Below are positions 21,634 to 33,641 of a stretch of 64,000 nt of DNA, one piece after another. Both the position numbers and the translations under genes were made by a program. Positions within the stretch are counted from its first letter, which is position 1; every line of letters starts with the position of its first letter. Location: NCBI GenBank assembly GCA_905182985.1, contig CAJJDN010000027.1:440423-504422 (forward strand), given 5' to 3'. The DNA comes from Paramecium sonneborni (lineage: Eukaryota; Ciliophora; Oligohymenophorea; Peniculida; Parameciidae). A model generated the notes under the pieces. It saw nothing but the letters and a program-made list of their open reading frames with translations, was not told the DNA's origin and searched no databases.

Positions 21634-23039
21634 ATGAAGAAACTATAATAGATTGAAAATATTAAACCTTTAAATACAGAATTTCGATTAACCGATTTAA
21701 ATTATCTATTAAATGGTAATTGTTATTTAAATATCCTCAGGAGGAAAACCTAAAGAAAAATATCTTTTGCATCATGTTTTTCAACATTTTCATCAGGATT
21801 CAGAACTTGCCAAAAAATTGACAAACATAATTCTTAAATATGAAAACCCAAATGAATATGATAAAGAAAAATGGACTCCATTGCATCTTGCTGTGAGATA
21901 TAATTAAAATAAAGCAGTGATTTATGCCTAATCAATTGGATAATTCAATTTTCATCTTCTGGCTGGATAATAAGGTCTATCATTAATGCATTTAGCTGTT
22001 CTAAAAAGCAATTATGATATTATAGAAATTTTAATAGTAATTCAAATAATAACAATTAGGAAAAGAAAGTCTCATTGTTTACTGAAAATGCAGATGGAGT
22101 ATTACCTAGAAGATATGCACTTCAATCTCCAGTAAATTTAAAGATGATTAAAAAATATGAGAATCGTTAGATAATGAGATTTTTAATAGATCTTGAGGAT
22201 ATTGATGATGATGAATCTACTCAAGCGAATAAAATTTAAAATCTAAATGTCTCTTAATAATCAATAAAGTAAGGAGAAGCAAATGATGTTTTGATTACTA
22301 GACCAAAAGTATCGTTAACTTATCATGTTTAACAAAAACAATTCAATCCTTAATATTTAAAATGTGAAAGATTCTATGAGAATGCATTAAGCATAATATT
22401 TTAAGGAAATGATGTATTTATTTGATATGCGCTAGAGTAAGAGCTTTATACAAGTATGTTATTGTTGTTGTCTTTAAACAATGATAGGTTTCCACTAAAA
22501 AACATTTAATAATTTGTAGAGTAATTAAATGTAGGAATTCCAATTTTAAGACAAGAGTAATTTGATAAATAAATCAAATTGGAATAATATAGTAAGAAAA
22601 TAAAAAAGGATTTAGTTTATGCAATTTAAGATTATAGAATAGTAAATAGATATTAAATAATTAGAAATTGAAAGGGATACCGAATATATTTGGAGAGACA
22701 AGAAATTAAGAATCAATAAATAATTTAAAACGATTTACATCGAATAAGTTAGAATATGATATTAAAAATTATGCTAGTATGGTTCCAATGCCTTAATTAT
22801 TGCATTAGATTTAGAGATTAAGTTAGTTTTCATAATATAGTTATTAAATTTGTGGATATCCAAAGATAAGATTCTAATCAAACCATCTTATTTTGCATTA
22901 ATTTGAATGTTTAAATGAATAAGGATAGAATGATTTGTATGAATCAAAAAGAATGAAAGGATAGAGTATTCATGAATGGATAAGTAATTCAGATAAATAA
23001 TTGAAATTTAATAATATTTACAATAATTATTAATTATGA
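21634..23039 (+). CDS. ankyrin-repeat protein
   Basis: 436 residues with four introns (25, 23, 24 and 23 nt; exact codon count). Two to three ankyrin units lie near residues 60-170: WTPLHLAVRYNQNKAVIYA and GLSLMHLAVLKSNYDIIEIL carry the TPLHLA signature, and DGVLPRRYALQS is a weaker third. The C-terminal two thirds is not ankyrin; it contains FPLKNIQQFVEQLNVGIP and a basic, Ser/Asn-rich region, none of it recognised. The third intron needs the acceptor GAG rather than TAG to keep the frame. The stop TGA overlaps the next gene's ATG as ATGA. Confidence 0.75.
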
Positions 23040-23804
23040 ATAAATCACAATAAGAAGCAATCTAAAAAAACCATTATGGTAAATTAGAATATTGGGAAAG
23101 AAGATATTCAGAGTATTATTTAATGTAATAATAGAAATGATAAACCATTTGAATGGTATTAAAATTATGATAACTTAAAAGATATAGTTACATAATATAT
23201 TAATCACAACAGTCGTATATTAAATATTGGATGTGGGAATTCAAGTATAAGAATTTGAAATATGAATTTATAGATATTCCTGAAGATATGTATAAGGAAG
23301 GTTATTAATGGATAGTAAATTTAGATTTTTCAAAAGTAGTAATTGATTTTATGAAAGAAAAGTATAAATAATATCCTGGCCATTTTTAATGTATTTATTT
23401 AGATAGATATAAATGTAATAGTTATATTGGCAGATGCAAGAGACTTACCATTTCCAAATGATTCATTTGATTGTGTATTTGATAAAGGTTTATTGGATGC
23501 TGTATTAAGTGGAGATTATTCAGCATAGAATTCAAAGAAGGTGATTAATCACATCTATAGATCCTTAAAAAAAGATACTGGAGTTTATATTGTTATATCT
23601 CATGGATTTCCAGAATAAAGATTACCATATTTGAGTAAGGCAGAATACAATTGGAAAGTGACATTTAGTAAAGTTTATAAACCAGATGTAAGAACTAAAA
23701 GTTTAGAATTTGAAGCAAAAGATCTTAATAATTATCATTTTATTTATGTTTGCAAAATGGATAAATATCAAGGTCAAACTGCTGCATAAGTCATTGGAAT
23801 TTGA
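23036..23804 (+). CDS. METTL13/EEF1AKMT4-type S-adenosylmethionine methyltransferase
   Basis: 228 residues with three introns (22, 29 and 31 nt). It opens with YGKLEYWERRY and FEWYQNYDNL, the paired N-terminal motifs of the METTL13 N-domain / EEF1AKMT4 group. SAM-binding motif I is ILNIGCGNS, the acidic loop is NLDFSKVVID, and the motif IV region is ARDLPFPNDSFDCVFDKGLL. These proteins methylate lysines or the N-terminus of elongation factor eEF1A in animals. The substrate here is inferred only from family. The first ATG lies inside the stop of the ankyrin gene (ATGA); no later in-frame ATG precedes the conserved motifs, so this start is needed. Confidence 0.85.
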
Positions 23805-23870
23805 TTATATTTTAAAGACTTAATAATAAATATTCATTCATTCATATTCTTTAAGTAACATTAAATATTT

Positions 23871-25499
23871 ATGATAATATTTATTGTTATTGCTTAAATT
23901 AGTGCTTAATGCAATCATCCAATATTTTGTTAAGGTAGTCTATTACATACAGTTTAAACATAAAAGATATTCAATGATGGTAAAACTTTTGTAGATATGA
24001 CTATGAAAGAGAAATAAACAAATATTTTAGATGTTTGGAAAACTATTGATGTTAAAAATAAGACATCTGTGGTATAATTTATTTCTGATTATTTCAATGA
24101 AACTGGTAATGATTTAGAATCTGTAATACCGAATGATTACAAAGAGAAACCAGATTATATTAATAATATTAAGATTAAAGAATTATAAGATTGGAGTTTG
24201 GAGATTAATAAAATATGGTTGGAATTGTGTAAATAATTTAAGAAAGGAATAGAAGATTCTTCATCAATGATATATGTACCTAATCCATTTTTTATACCTG
24301 GAGGAAGATTTAGAGAATTTTATTATTGGGATACAATGTGGGTTATAGATGGATTAATTATATCTAAAATGTTTGATAGTGCTATTAAAATGTAAGAGAA
24401 TTTTGTATTTATAATTAATAAATTTGGTTATATACCTAATGGAGCTAGAATTTATTATCAAGGTAGAACTTAACCTCCAGTTCTTGCTTAAATTACATAC
24501 AATATTTATTAAGCATTAATTAAAGACGGATAAGAGGAAAGAGCTAAATAGTTGATTAATAAATCATTTTAAGCAGTTGAAAAAGAATTTCAATATTTTT
24601 ATGAACATAGATCAATTAGAGCATGTTTAATATTTAAAAATGTTTATTGTGATGTTATGCTATATCATTATGATTCAGATATTTATTATCCAAGACCAGA
24701 ATCTTATAATGAAGATATAAATATTGGACATGCAAATACTTAAATGTATCATGAAATAACATCTGGAGCTGAAAGTGGTTGGGATTTCTCTACTAGATGG
24801 TTTGAGGATTAATCATCTTTAGAATCTATATAAACTTCTTAGGTTTTAGCAGTTGATTTAAATACTTTTATGGTAATTAATATTAAAAGATTATCTACAT
24901 TCTCAAAGATTTTAGGATTATAAGCAAAATAAACCTTTTACGAAACTTTAGGTAAAAATACTGAAGAAATTCTTTTAGAAAAATTCTACAATAAAGAAAG
25001 TTATTAATGGAATGATTACAATTATAAATAAAAGAATTTTAATAAGAATTTTTATGCTTCTAACTATTTCCCATTAATTTTACAATAATAATCAGATAGT
25101 AAACTAATAGATAAATTAAAATAAATGATATAAGAATATCCTGGAGGAATACCTACTTCAAATATTAATACAGGATAATAATGGGATTTACCAAATTCAT
25201 GGCCTCCTCTTAATCAAATAATAATTTAAGGATTAATAAACAATGATTAAATAGAACTGGCTTTATAATTATCATAAAATGTTATTAACAATTCTTATTG
25301 TTGTTTTTAAAACTCTATTATTTAATATGGAAAAGGATACATGTTTGAGAAATATGATGCTACAAATATAGGAACATCTGGAGGAGGTGGAGAATATGAA
25401 GTATAAACTGGATTTGGATGGACCAATGGGGTGGTTATTTGGATATTAAATACGTTTGGATAATAATTAATTTTACCAACATGTCCATAATAGATATGA
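23871..25499 (+). CDS. secreted trehalase (glycoside hydrolase family 37)
   Basis: 542 residues, intronless. It hydrolyses alpha,alpha-trehalose to two glucose molecules. Both GH37 signatures are present: PGGRFREFYYWDTMW near residue 143 and QWDLPNSWPP near residue 437. The catalytic-acid segment ESGWDFSTRW has its Asp, and GGGGEYEVQTGFGWTNGV carries the expected Glu. The arginine-rich PRPESYNED motif is also intact, so the enzyme should be active. The N-terminus MIIFIVIAQISAQ is a signal peptide, so it probably enters a food vacuole, lysosome or the medium. Length is typical for the family. It starts 66 bp after the methyltransferase and ends 20 bp from the convergent RCC1 gene. Confidence 0.92.
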
Positions 25500-25519
25500 A
25501 TTATAAGAAAAAGAAATGG

Positions 25520-27474
25520 TCATAAATGTTATAAATCTGTAATCTTTGTTAGTTTCTTCGCGTCTCTTTATTCTCTTTGAAGTCTTTATTGCATTCTATT
25601 ATAACGTCCTTGAAATAGTTTTGTATCATCTTTTAGTCTTTTCCATTTTATTGGTAAGAAACATTAATCTTTTGTCATCAAATTATCCATCAACAATTTT
25701 TCATGATATCCATTATATATACGTTTCACATATTCATATTTCATAATATCTGGATCATCGATAAACTCTTTTTCTTCTTATTCTTATATGTGAAGTGATT
25801 CTCTTTAAGTCTATGGTTAAGATTTTATTATCTTAGCCATGTTATCCAATGGAATATATAAAGGATTCAATCTTTCAGATTCTAAAATTAATTCAGAAAC
25901 CTTGTCAATCTCTATTGCTTATTATAATTTAGTATTTAAAATATGTAAAGGTATTCTGTTCTTTATTTAACTTGTACGATTCACATTTTTTGAAAGCAGT
26001 TTAAACTATTCCCAAGATCCTTAGAAATTCTTATTATTATTATCCTTTTACTCTTTATCATTCTTCATCAATTACAATTTTCCTTATTTCATTTATTCCT
26101 TAATCAATTCAAATTTGGTTGTATTACTAAATCTCTATTTATGATCAGATTAAAAACCCAAAGTTTATAATTCTGAAATCATCATAGTGCTTCTCCTCTT
26201 TAATTACATAACATATAATGATTATTTTCTTTGTAAACGAGAAAACAAGAAATCTTCAGGTTAGATTGGTTTAATTTATTATTCTAAAACTTTCTAATTT
26301 AATTCTTATAAACATTTCGTTCTTTTATTTTCATCATAAAATACATTTCTAACTTTATTATTTTTTAATTCAACATAATCCTTATATTTCTTAACTTTAT
26401 CTTTAACTTATTATTTAAAATGTTCTGATACTTAATATGCTTATTCATTTCCTATAAATAGTACAATATCGTCACCACATAAGAATTCTTCACATCTAAA
26501 TCCACTTTTAATGAATTAAGGTTTAGAATTCTTAGCATTCCATGAATACAATCTACCAAGTTAATCAACACATGCAGCTTGAGTTTAAGCTACATGGATT
26601 TTACGTATATTAGAATATTAATTAGGCATTCTAACTTCTTTAATCTTTAAAGCCTATTCAAATGTCATTGATTATAATCCATTCCCCCATTCATATATAA
26701 TACCTTAATAATTAAGTACCAAACTATAATGATTCCCACATTAAACATCTTATATTTTTTCTAACTATTTAATCTATGTAGGAGTACTACAATAAGTTTA
26801 AAATGAATATCCTGCCATCTATAATCCTAATTCTCCATTTTTACCATTTCCCCAAGAATATACATATCCATTTTCATCTAATAATAAAGAATGACTAATT
26901 GAACATGATATCTTCACTACCTTATTCATTATTAGTAATGGTTTAGTTGTTGAAACTACATTAGTTTTTGCTCCTAATAAATAAGTAAATCCACTCCCAT
27001 ATAAATCTCCATGTTAAATGTAATAAAATCGATCATTCTAAGCACATAATTATGATATTCCTTTTTGTGGTAATTATTTAGGATCTAAACACAATCCTTT
27101 AAATTAAGAACAACAAAAATTAGTTTCACCCCAATAATACAGACCTTCCCAATTGTAAGCATAAGTATATGTCTCTGCACTATTTAGAAGTTCATAATTG
27201 CAGTATAACCTTTAAGGTCGCTTTTGTACTTCAGAAACTTCACCCAATCCTAATTATGCATGTGAATTATCACCAAATACCCATACATCATCCCTGAATA
27301 TTTATTTCATATACCGATTCCCGAAAAGAAAAAAAGAACGGAATCCTCCAAACAATCTAATGATAGTAGCATCAACTAAGATCTAATTCACTGAACCGTA
27401 AGGAATAAACTCCACCAAATCAGTACGACCGATAAAGAAGACTACTTTTATTTGCACACACTACCATTGCTCAT
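25520..27474 (-). CDS. RCC1-repeat protein
   Basis: 637 residues with two short introns near the 5' end (20 and 21 nt). The N-terminal half is an RCC1-type beta-propeller: VWVFGDNSHAQLGLGE, LYYWGETNFC, LLDENGYVYSWGNGKNGELG and LGRLYSWNA mark at least five blades, several of them degenerate. The C-terminal half is Lys/Gln/Glu-rich and helical, without a recognised domain. RCC1 propellers act as Ran exchange factors or as scaffolds. The exchange surface cannot be judged here, and scaffold use is more likely in such multi-domain ciliate versions. The start, MSNVVFFIGRTDLVEF, is restored only when the 20-nt intron is removed. The first 42 bp of the CDS are repeated at 28572-28613 by an assembly artefact. 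Confidence 0.82.
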
Positions 27475-28571
27475 ATATCGAGGCGATTGTTAATTAAATA
27501 ATATTTATACATTACTAAATTAAACCAAGTATATTATTATACCCTATATTATATTACTCTATCAACACTTGACTGAAATACATAATTTATCAAACAAAAA
27601 TCCATAAATTCCTTCTTAGTATAAATAAATTACAACATTTGAGAATTAATGTATTAATATTACGTTTATGAATAAAGGTAGACAATTCAATTTTAAATCA
27701 AAAAATGATCAACTGAATAGAAAAAAAAAATAATTTAGTAACATAATTTAAGATAAGAAATAAATTTGAATATTCTATAATGATAATTACTATAAATTAA
27801 AAGAATCGTTAATATACAGATGAAAATAATTAGGGTAAAAATAATATAAAATTTATCTAAGTCTATCATGATATGATTTTAACATTTGGAAGTGTTTATT
27901 ATTGCTATAACAATGTTGGTTAAATAGTTTAAATAGGCTAATCTTGAATAATGTATTATTTATGTATTGGTTATGGAAGATATGATTATGATGAGTCTAT
28001 TACATATTATGTTTATACAGGACGAGTTGTAGTAGTTTATTCGAGGACAACTCTTTAAGGAGATTGTTATTATAACAATATAGATTATCTCGATAACTCT
28101 ACACTAATTCTCTACTCTAAAGATTTTATTAATTCATCTTTTTATCCAATTATTGTTGCCATTTTAATGTTTTCTTATTCTATAAATCTAAAATCATTAA
28201 TCATTCTAGTATAATCTTATTATAATCTAATTTTTTCAGGATCTTATTTAAATGACAATTATGATAGTTCTGAATTAGAAAATTTAAGTGAATCAATTTC
28301 TCTTAATAAAGCATTGCGTTCTTATTCCATATATCTTACTTAATTAATTAATTCATAATTTTCTTCTGGTACTGGAACATGTACTACTGATTATGGAACA
28401 GGTTATCTTAATCTAAAATCTAAATCTTAGATCTAACTACTCTTTTATTAAAGTTCCATTTGCATATTATTAATAACCTATTTCAATTCTTTAATTCTCT
28501 TCTTCTTCTTTTCTAATTAATTTTCTAATCTCTCTATCTGATATGGATTTATCATTTATTATTATTATTGN
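27433..28571. repeat. spurious duplicate block 3 (identical to 28572-29709)
   Basis: The 1138 bases at 27433-28570 are repeated exactly at 28572-29709, with one N at 28571. The block carries the RCC1 gene start, about 390 bp of intergenic DNA and the C-terminal part of the coiled-coil gene (27866-28570, minus). That partial copy ends at the N. As with block 1, this is best explained by an uncollapsed contig overlap. Confidence 0.9.
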
Positions 28572-29004
28572 TAAAGAAGACTACTTTTATTTGCACACAC
28601 TACCATTGCTCATATATCGAGGCGATTGTTAATTAAATAATATTTATACATTACTAAATTAAACCAAGTATATTATTATACCCTATATTATATTACTCTA
28701 TCAACACTTGACTGAAATACATAATTTATCAAACAAAAATCCATAAATTCCTTCTTAGTATAAATAAATTACAACATTTGAGAATTAATGTATTAATATT
28801 ACGTTTATGAATAAAGGTAGACAATTCAATTTTAAATCAAAAAATGATCAACTGAATAGAAAAAAAAAATAATTTAGTAACATAATTTAAGATAAGAAAT
28901 AAATTTGAATATTCTATAATGATAATTACTATAAATTAAAAGAATCGTTAATATACAGATGAAAATAATTAGGGTAAAAATAATATAAAATTTATCTAAG
29001 TCTA

Positions 29005-30291
29005 TCATGATATGATTTTAACATTTGGAAGTGTTTATTATTGCTATAACAATGTTGGTTAAATAGTTTAAATAGGCTAATCTTGAATAATGTATTATTT
29101 ATGTATTGGTTATGGAAGATATGATTATGATGAGTCTATTACATATTATGTTTATACAGGACGAGTTGTAGTAGTTTATTCGAGGACAACTCTTTAAGGA
29201 GATTGTTATTATAACAATATAGATTATCTCGATAACTCTACACTAATTCTCTACTCTAAAGATTTTATTAATTCATCTTTTTATCCAATTATTGTTGCCA
29301 TTTTAATGTTTTCTTATTCTATAAATCTAAAATCATTAATCATTCTAGTATAATCTTATTATAATCTAATTTTTTCAGGATCTTATTTAAATGACAATTA
29401 TGATAGTTCTGAATTAGAAAATTTAAGTGAATCAATTTCTCTTAATAAAGCATTGCGTTCTTATTCCATATATCTTACTTAATTAATTAATTCATAATTT
29501 TCTTCTGGTACTGGAACATGTACTACTGATTATGGAACAGGTTATCTTAATCTAAAATCTAAATCTTAGATCTAACTACTCTTTTATTAAAGTTCCATTT
29601 GCATATTATTAATAACCTATTTCAATTCTTTAATTCTCTTCTTCTTCTTTTCTAATTAATTTTCTAATCTCTCTATCTGATATGGATTTATCATTTATTA
29701 TTATTATTGAGGTTAACTCTATTAACTTTTCTGTGTAAGTTAATTCTTTATATCCAATAAAGATTGTTTTAAACCTGATATTTAACGTTGTTACTCTTCT
29801 TATAATTTTTGATTTTATAATAGTTCTAATTGCTATTACATTTTAAATTCCATGTCTTTTATTTCTTATATATGTAATTTTTCAATTTCATCCAACTTCT
29901 TCTCATATACTTCATTTCTATTCTAAACAATTGGTTACTTCTCTAATAATTAATTATTATGTTTACCTTTCAACACTACTTATCTTGTAACAACTTTTTA
30001 TTCCTTATCACAACATTATACACATGGCATACAAGGAATACAACAATTTTATTCTTAAATTACATGATCCTATTTAATAAATTAGGATTCTCCTTAGACT
30101 ACTCTTCTTTCTCTTATTACCGTCGGCTCTGCTCTGATAATTTATGTTCCTTAAATTTATGGTACCATCACTATAGGTTATTCATATGTTGTAGCCACAT
30201 ATGGAGTAGGTACATATGTTTAATAATATGATTGACTATGATCATATCGAGGTTCAACTGCTTTGCTTTTCTTTTCAGAGTGTTTCGACAT
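29005..30291 (-). CDS. coiled-coil protein with a cysteine cluster
   Basis: 428 residues, intronless, open over the whole length on the minus strand. The first 70 residues are Pro/Tyr/Val-rich (TYVPTPYVATTYEQP). A tight cysteine cluster follows (CCIPCMPCVQCC), then about 200 residues of Gln/Glu/Leu coiled coil, then a Pro/Gln/Thr-rich tail ending TLPNVKIIS. Repeated V-P and Q-P dipeptides around coiled coils recall articulin or alveolin-like cortical proteins of alveolates, but the EKIVEVP-type repeats are absent, so I do not assign that family. The Cys cluster could be lipid-modified or metal-binding; this is an inference. Confidence 0.75.
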
Positions 30292-30325
30292 TATAATAAA
30301 TCAACGGTTAATTAATTAAAAATAT

Positions 30326-31003
30326 TCATAATACAGTTGCATTACACGAGCAATCAAGAATTGACCAAAATGAAGGAGGATGAATATATTTCTTACGATT
30401 TTATACATCTTCAAATTAACTCAACAAAGATTCGTTATAATCCATTCTTTATCTTTGTTAAATTGCAAATCTCTTTGCATATTCAATAAATTATGGTTCC
30501 TTTCTAGCCTTTTCTATCATCATTTTTAAAGCTGTCTCTTTATTATTAATAGCTTCAAGAATAATAATTTTAAATTAATCATTATTTTAACATTGTATTT
30601 GTTACACTTTTTTACGCTGAATTGATTTTTCAAAATAACTCTCAGCTTTCCTTATTTTTTTAGTCCAATCTATCCTGAATTCACAAACCTATCTAAATGT
30701 CTTTCCTTATTAATTTTTTTCATATAATTCCTCATGAATGCAATTATCCATATGTAAACATGGTTAAATTACCAAAGAAACTATTAATTCTAAATCCTTT
30801 TAATTCTTATAGTCAAAGATTTTCTTATCATATGTTATTGGTGTCTTTTATTTTATAGAATAACTATTCTAACTGTCTAGTTTTATCGAACTCTTCAATT
30901 TATCATATATCTAAATTTAAGGAGAAGGATGTTTTCGACGAGTACTGACTCTAAGTTAATTGATTTGAGACTCATCTTGAATTTAATTTGAGATATTCTT
31001 CAT
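30326..31003 (-). CDS. hypothetical basic protein
   Basis: 225 residues without introns from ATG at 31003. It is rich in Lys, Gln and Ile, with helical stretches (IRKAESYFEKSIQRKKVQQI and KETALKMMIEKARKEPQFI). The C-terminus is unusual, with aromatic and cysteine residues (FWSILDCSCNATVL). It has no signal peptide or membrane span. I do not recognise the family. It lies 34 bp upstream of the next minus-strand start and 88 bp from a divergent gene. Confidence 0.7.
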
Positions 31004-31091
31004 TAATTTAAATTATGTTTCCAAGAATACTAAAAACACAAAAGTATTTTGATTTTTTAAAATAAGCTCATTTAGCCCATATACGTTATTC

Positions 31092-31731
31092 ATGAATAAA
31101 AATTGTTATAATCTGGCATTAGAATTGAAATAATATCTTTTAGCTGATTATTTATTGACTTAATTTCCAATTTTACAATTACCAGATTATATGGAAAATA
31201 CACTTGCTTTACATGTAAACATGTTGCAATAACGTCTAGTAATTATATTATATAAATGATATAGTTAAATGAGAAAACCATATAATGTGAAAAAGACATT
31301 GAACATCTGAGATTTTTTTTGAAAACTTATGTTTACAGTGATTTGGCTAACAAATATAATTAAAAATATCCAGCTGACGGTAAGGAAACAAATAAGCAAA
31401 TATAGCATTTAGTGATTATTTTATAGAAAACTATTAAAATAGAGTAGAGATTATGGCCCCTGAAATTATAATTTTAGACAACGATATGTCAACTTTAAAA
31501 AGAGAGGAGATAGAGGAGAATTCTAAAAAATTTATTAGAAAATTCATTTTTCTAAATAAAATAGCGATAACAAATAATATTATATAAAAATATAGTAATT
31601 ATTTGATAGCTCATGTAAGATGACTCAAATAAAAATAGATGAATTATTTGCATTCATTATCATATTTAGAAATGATGCAATTTAAAATATATTGGGGAAT
31701 GTAAGAAGAATAGAAATAATTGAATGCTTGA
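31092..31731 (+). CDS. hypothetical helical protein
   Basis: 187 residues after removing three introns (26, 26 and 24 nt), each with GTA...TAG ends and restoring the frame. It contains YNLALELKQYLLADYLLTQF, LRFFLKTYVYSDLANKY and MAPEIIILDNDMSTLKREEI, a mainly helical pattern that looks like a subunit of an assembly rather than an enzyme. I do not recognise it with confidence. It ends 14 bp before the convergent gene's stop. Confidence 0.65.
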
Positions 31732-31745
31732 TTGAATTGTATTTA

Positions 31746-32636
31746 TCATTTGAGATTATAATTTTCATCTAATGTTTTTTTCATTTATGAATTCATTTTA
31801 GACATAGTAGATTAATTTTTAATTGATTTTTCAAGTCGATTGATTTCTTAATTTTATTAATTTTCTAATTCTTTTCTAATATGTTAATATTTAGATAGCA
31901 TTCTAAATATTATATTAATACATACATTTATAGTTCTTAAGATTTATTTTTGCTTAACTCTTCTTAGACTGAAAGAATTCGTTATTATAATGCATTCAAT
32001 TCAATAATTTACTTCTATCTTAATTATGAAATCAGATTCTTAATTTTATTTTACCTAGTGATATTCCATTTATCAAATTCTTGTTTTTATAAATCCAATA
32101 TTCTCTATTAGATAATATGAGCTTCTTTGTACCTTAAATGAAATAGAAGTGTGCTTACTACTCTATCTTAGCCAATTATTGTTCTGTTTTTCTTAATTTT
32201 AATAATTAAGCAGAATCTTTTGGTTTTAGTGGAATAGCATGATCTAATTCTTCAAGAAAAGATGTTAATTCATTTTAATGTCTAGATAATATTTAATCTT
32301 TGGCATCTTTAGCTTCAGAATTGAATTACTTCATTTTTTCATCCCAAAAAGTATTAAATTAATAAAATTCATTAAAATGAGCTTTGTCAATGATGTCTTT
32401 TTCTTCTGAATATTTATCAACAAGATAACGTTTATCTTAAACATCTGAGATTTTTTTCAATTAATTTAATTTATTTTTGGCTACATCTGCTTCTAAATAT
32501 TTTCCAGAGTTTTAACAAATCTTTTAATGTTAATGTAAGTGTAATCTAGAATTGGATAAGAGGGATACATTTATTATTATAGTTCATGATGTTAAATAGG
32601 ATATTGATTTGTAGGTTTAGAATGAGTGCAATTCAT
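31746..32636 (-). CDS. conserved-looking coiled-coil protein
   Basis: 272 residues with three introns (23, 26 and 23 nt). The ordered region opens with SGKYLEADVAKNKLNQLKKI and runs through AIPLKPKDSAQLLKLRKTEQ, IEQYKEAHIIQQRILDLQKQ and LRQKQIIELNALQQRI. This long antiparallel-helix pattern recurs in a eukaryotic family found in ciliated protists, but I cannot name it. There is no catalytic motif. The start at 32636 was chosen because it alone joins in frame through the 23-nt intron. Its ATG is 19 bp from the divergent gene's start. Confidence 0.68.
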
Positions 32637-32655
32637 AATTGATATAAATTATTAA

Positions 32656-33616
32656 ATGATAATTATTGATATAATGAAGGAGAGAGTTTAAGACATATAG
32701 AACATTTACAATAATACAATGGCAATAAAATAAATTAGTATTCATGAATCTAAAGTAGAGTACAGAGAGAAGCTTCGTTAAATTTAAGAGACCGATATAA
32801 TGAGTTCGCTTTATTAATTTCGTAAATTGACACAATCAGATTTAGCTTAATTTCAAGAAGGAGCAAAATAAATATTTAAAATAATTGCACCAGGATTTGA
32901 TGTACACGAATACATTACTTAAGACAAGATTTACAGAAATTACTCTCACTTCTACCAGTAAAGTGTTCATCGAGTTGTACTTACATTTTGGTTTCGTTTC
33001 AAAAAGTGACGCTTTGTACAATGAATTACTTCACAATTCAAAGTAGTAGATATTTCTATGTCTCATTCAACATTTAATAGATCTAACTAAAATTGCAATG
33101 AAGTGTGCCGTCAAAAGATTTTTAGATATGAAACTATTTTGTGTTGGAAAAGAAATTGAGAAGGCTCCTATTTTATTAACTAAAAAAGTTGACATGATAT
33201 AATTTGCAGCAGTTAAGAGAATTAAGATGAAAAAAGTTATGCGTAGTGAATCCAATTCTCTTCGTTAATCTGAAAATAAGTAAGATCTCAGGATTATTAT
33301 TGATAAAAAAGATAGAATTTCTATTAATGATGTCATTTCTCATTTTGAAAAAAGTGAAATCATTAAAAAAAATGATAAATCATATGATGAAATAAACAAT
33401 GATAATATCAGTACTACATGCAATAGAAACATATAGAGACATTAAAGTATGAAGAAACATACTGATCCAACTACTTAAAGATTACAATTTCCCAGTATAT
33501 ACAAGAATTCTTCCTCTGTTTTATACAAAGTTCTTAAATCACGTAATTAATTCATTAATCAAACAATATCTAATTACATTAAAGAATTGTAAGACAAAGG
33601 AATTTATTTAGAATGA
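32656..33616 (+). CDS. hypothetical protein, mixed helical
   Basis: 312 residues with one 22-nt intron (acceptor AAG) after GFD. The N-terminal 150 residues look globular: IFKIIAPGFDTRFTEITLTS, VFIELYLHFGFVSKSDAL and LIQHLIDLTKIAMKCAVKRF. The remainder is Ser/Asn/Lys-rich and probably unstructured, ending YIKELQDKGIYLE. No known domain is recognised. In-frame ATGs at 32656 and a little later are possible starts. The stop is 25 bp before the next start. Confidence 0.65.
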
Positions 33617-33641
33617 ATTAATATAACTAAATTACTTTATT

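Noticed and set aside
25546..25746. Plus-strand hydrophobic open frame.
   Set aside because: It lies on the opposite strand of the RCC1 protein's 3' end, which has continuous coding sense.
29959..30231. Long plus-strand open frame with hydrophobic and tyrosine-rich translation.
   Set aside because: It is antisense to a 428-residue minus-strand gene that is open end to end and has clear coiled-coil character.
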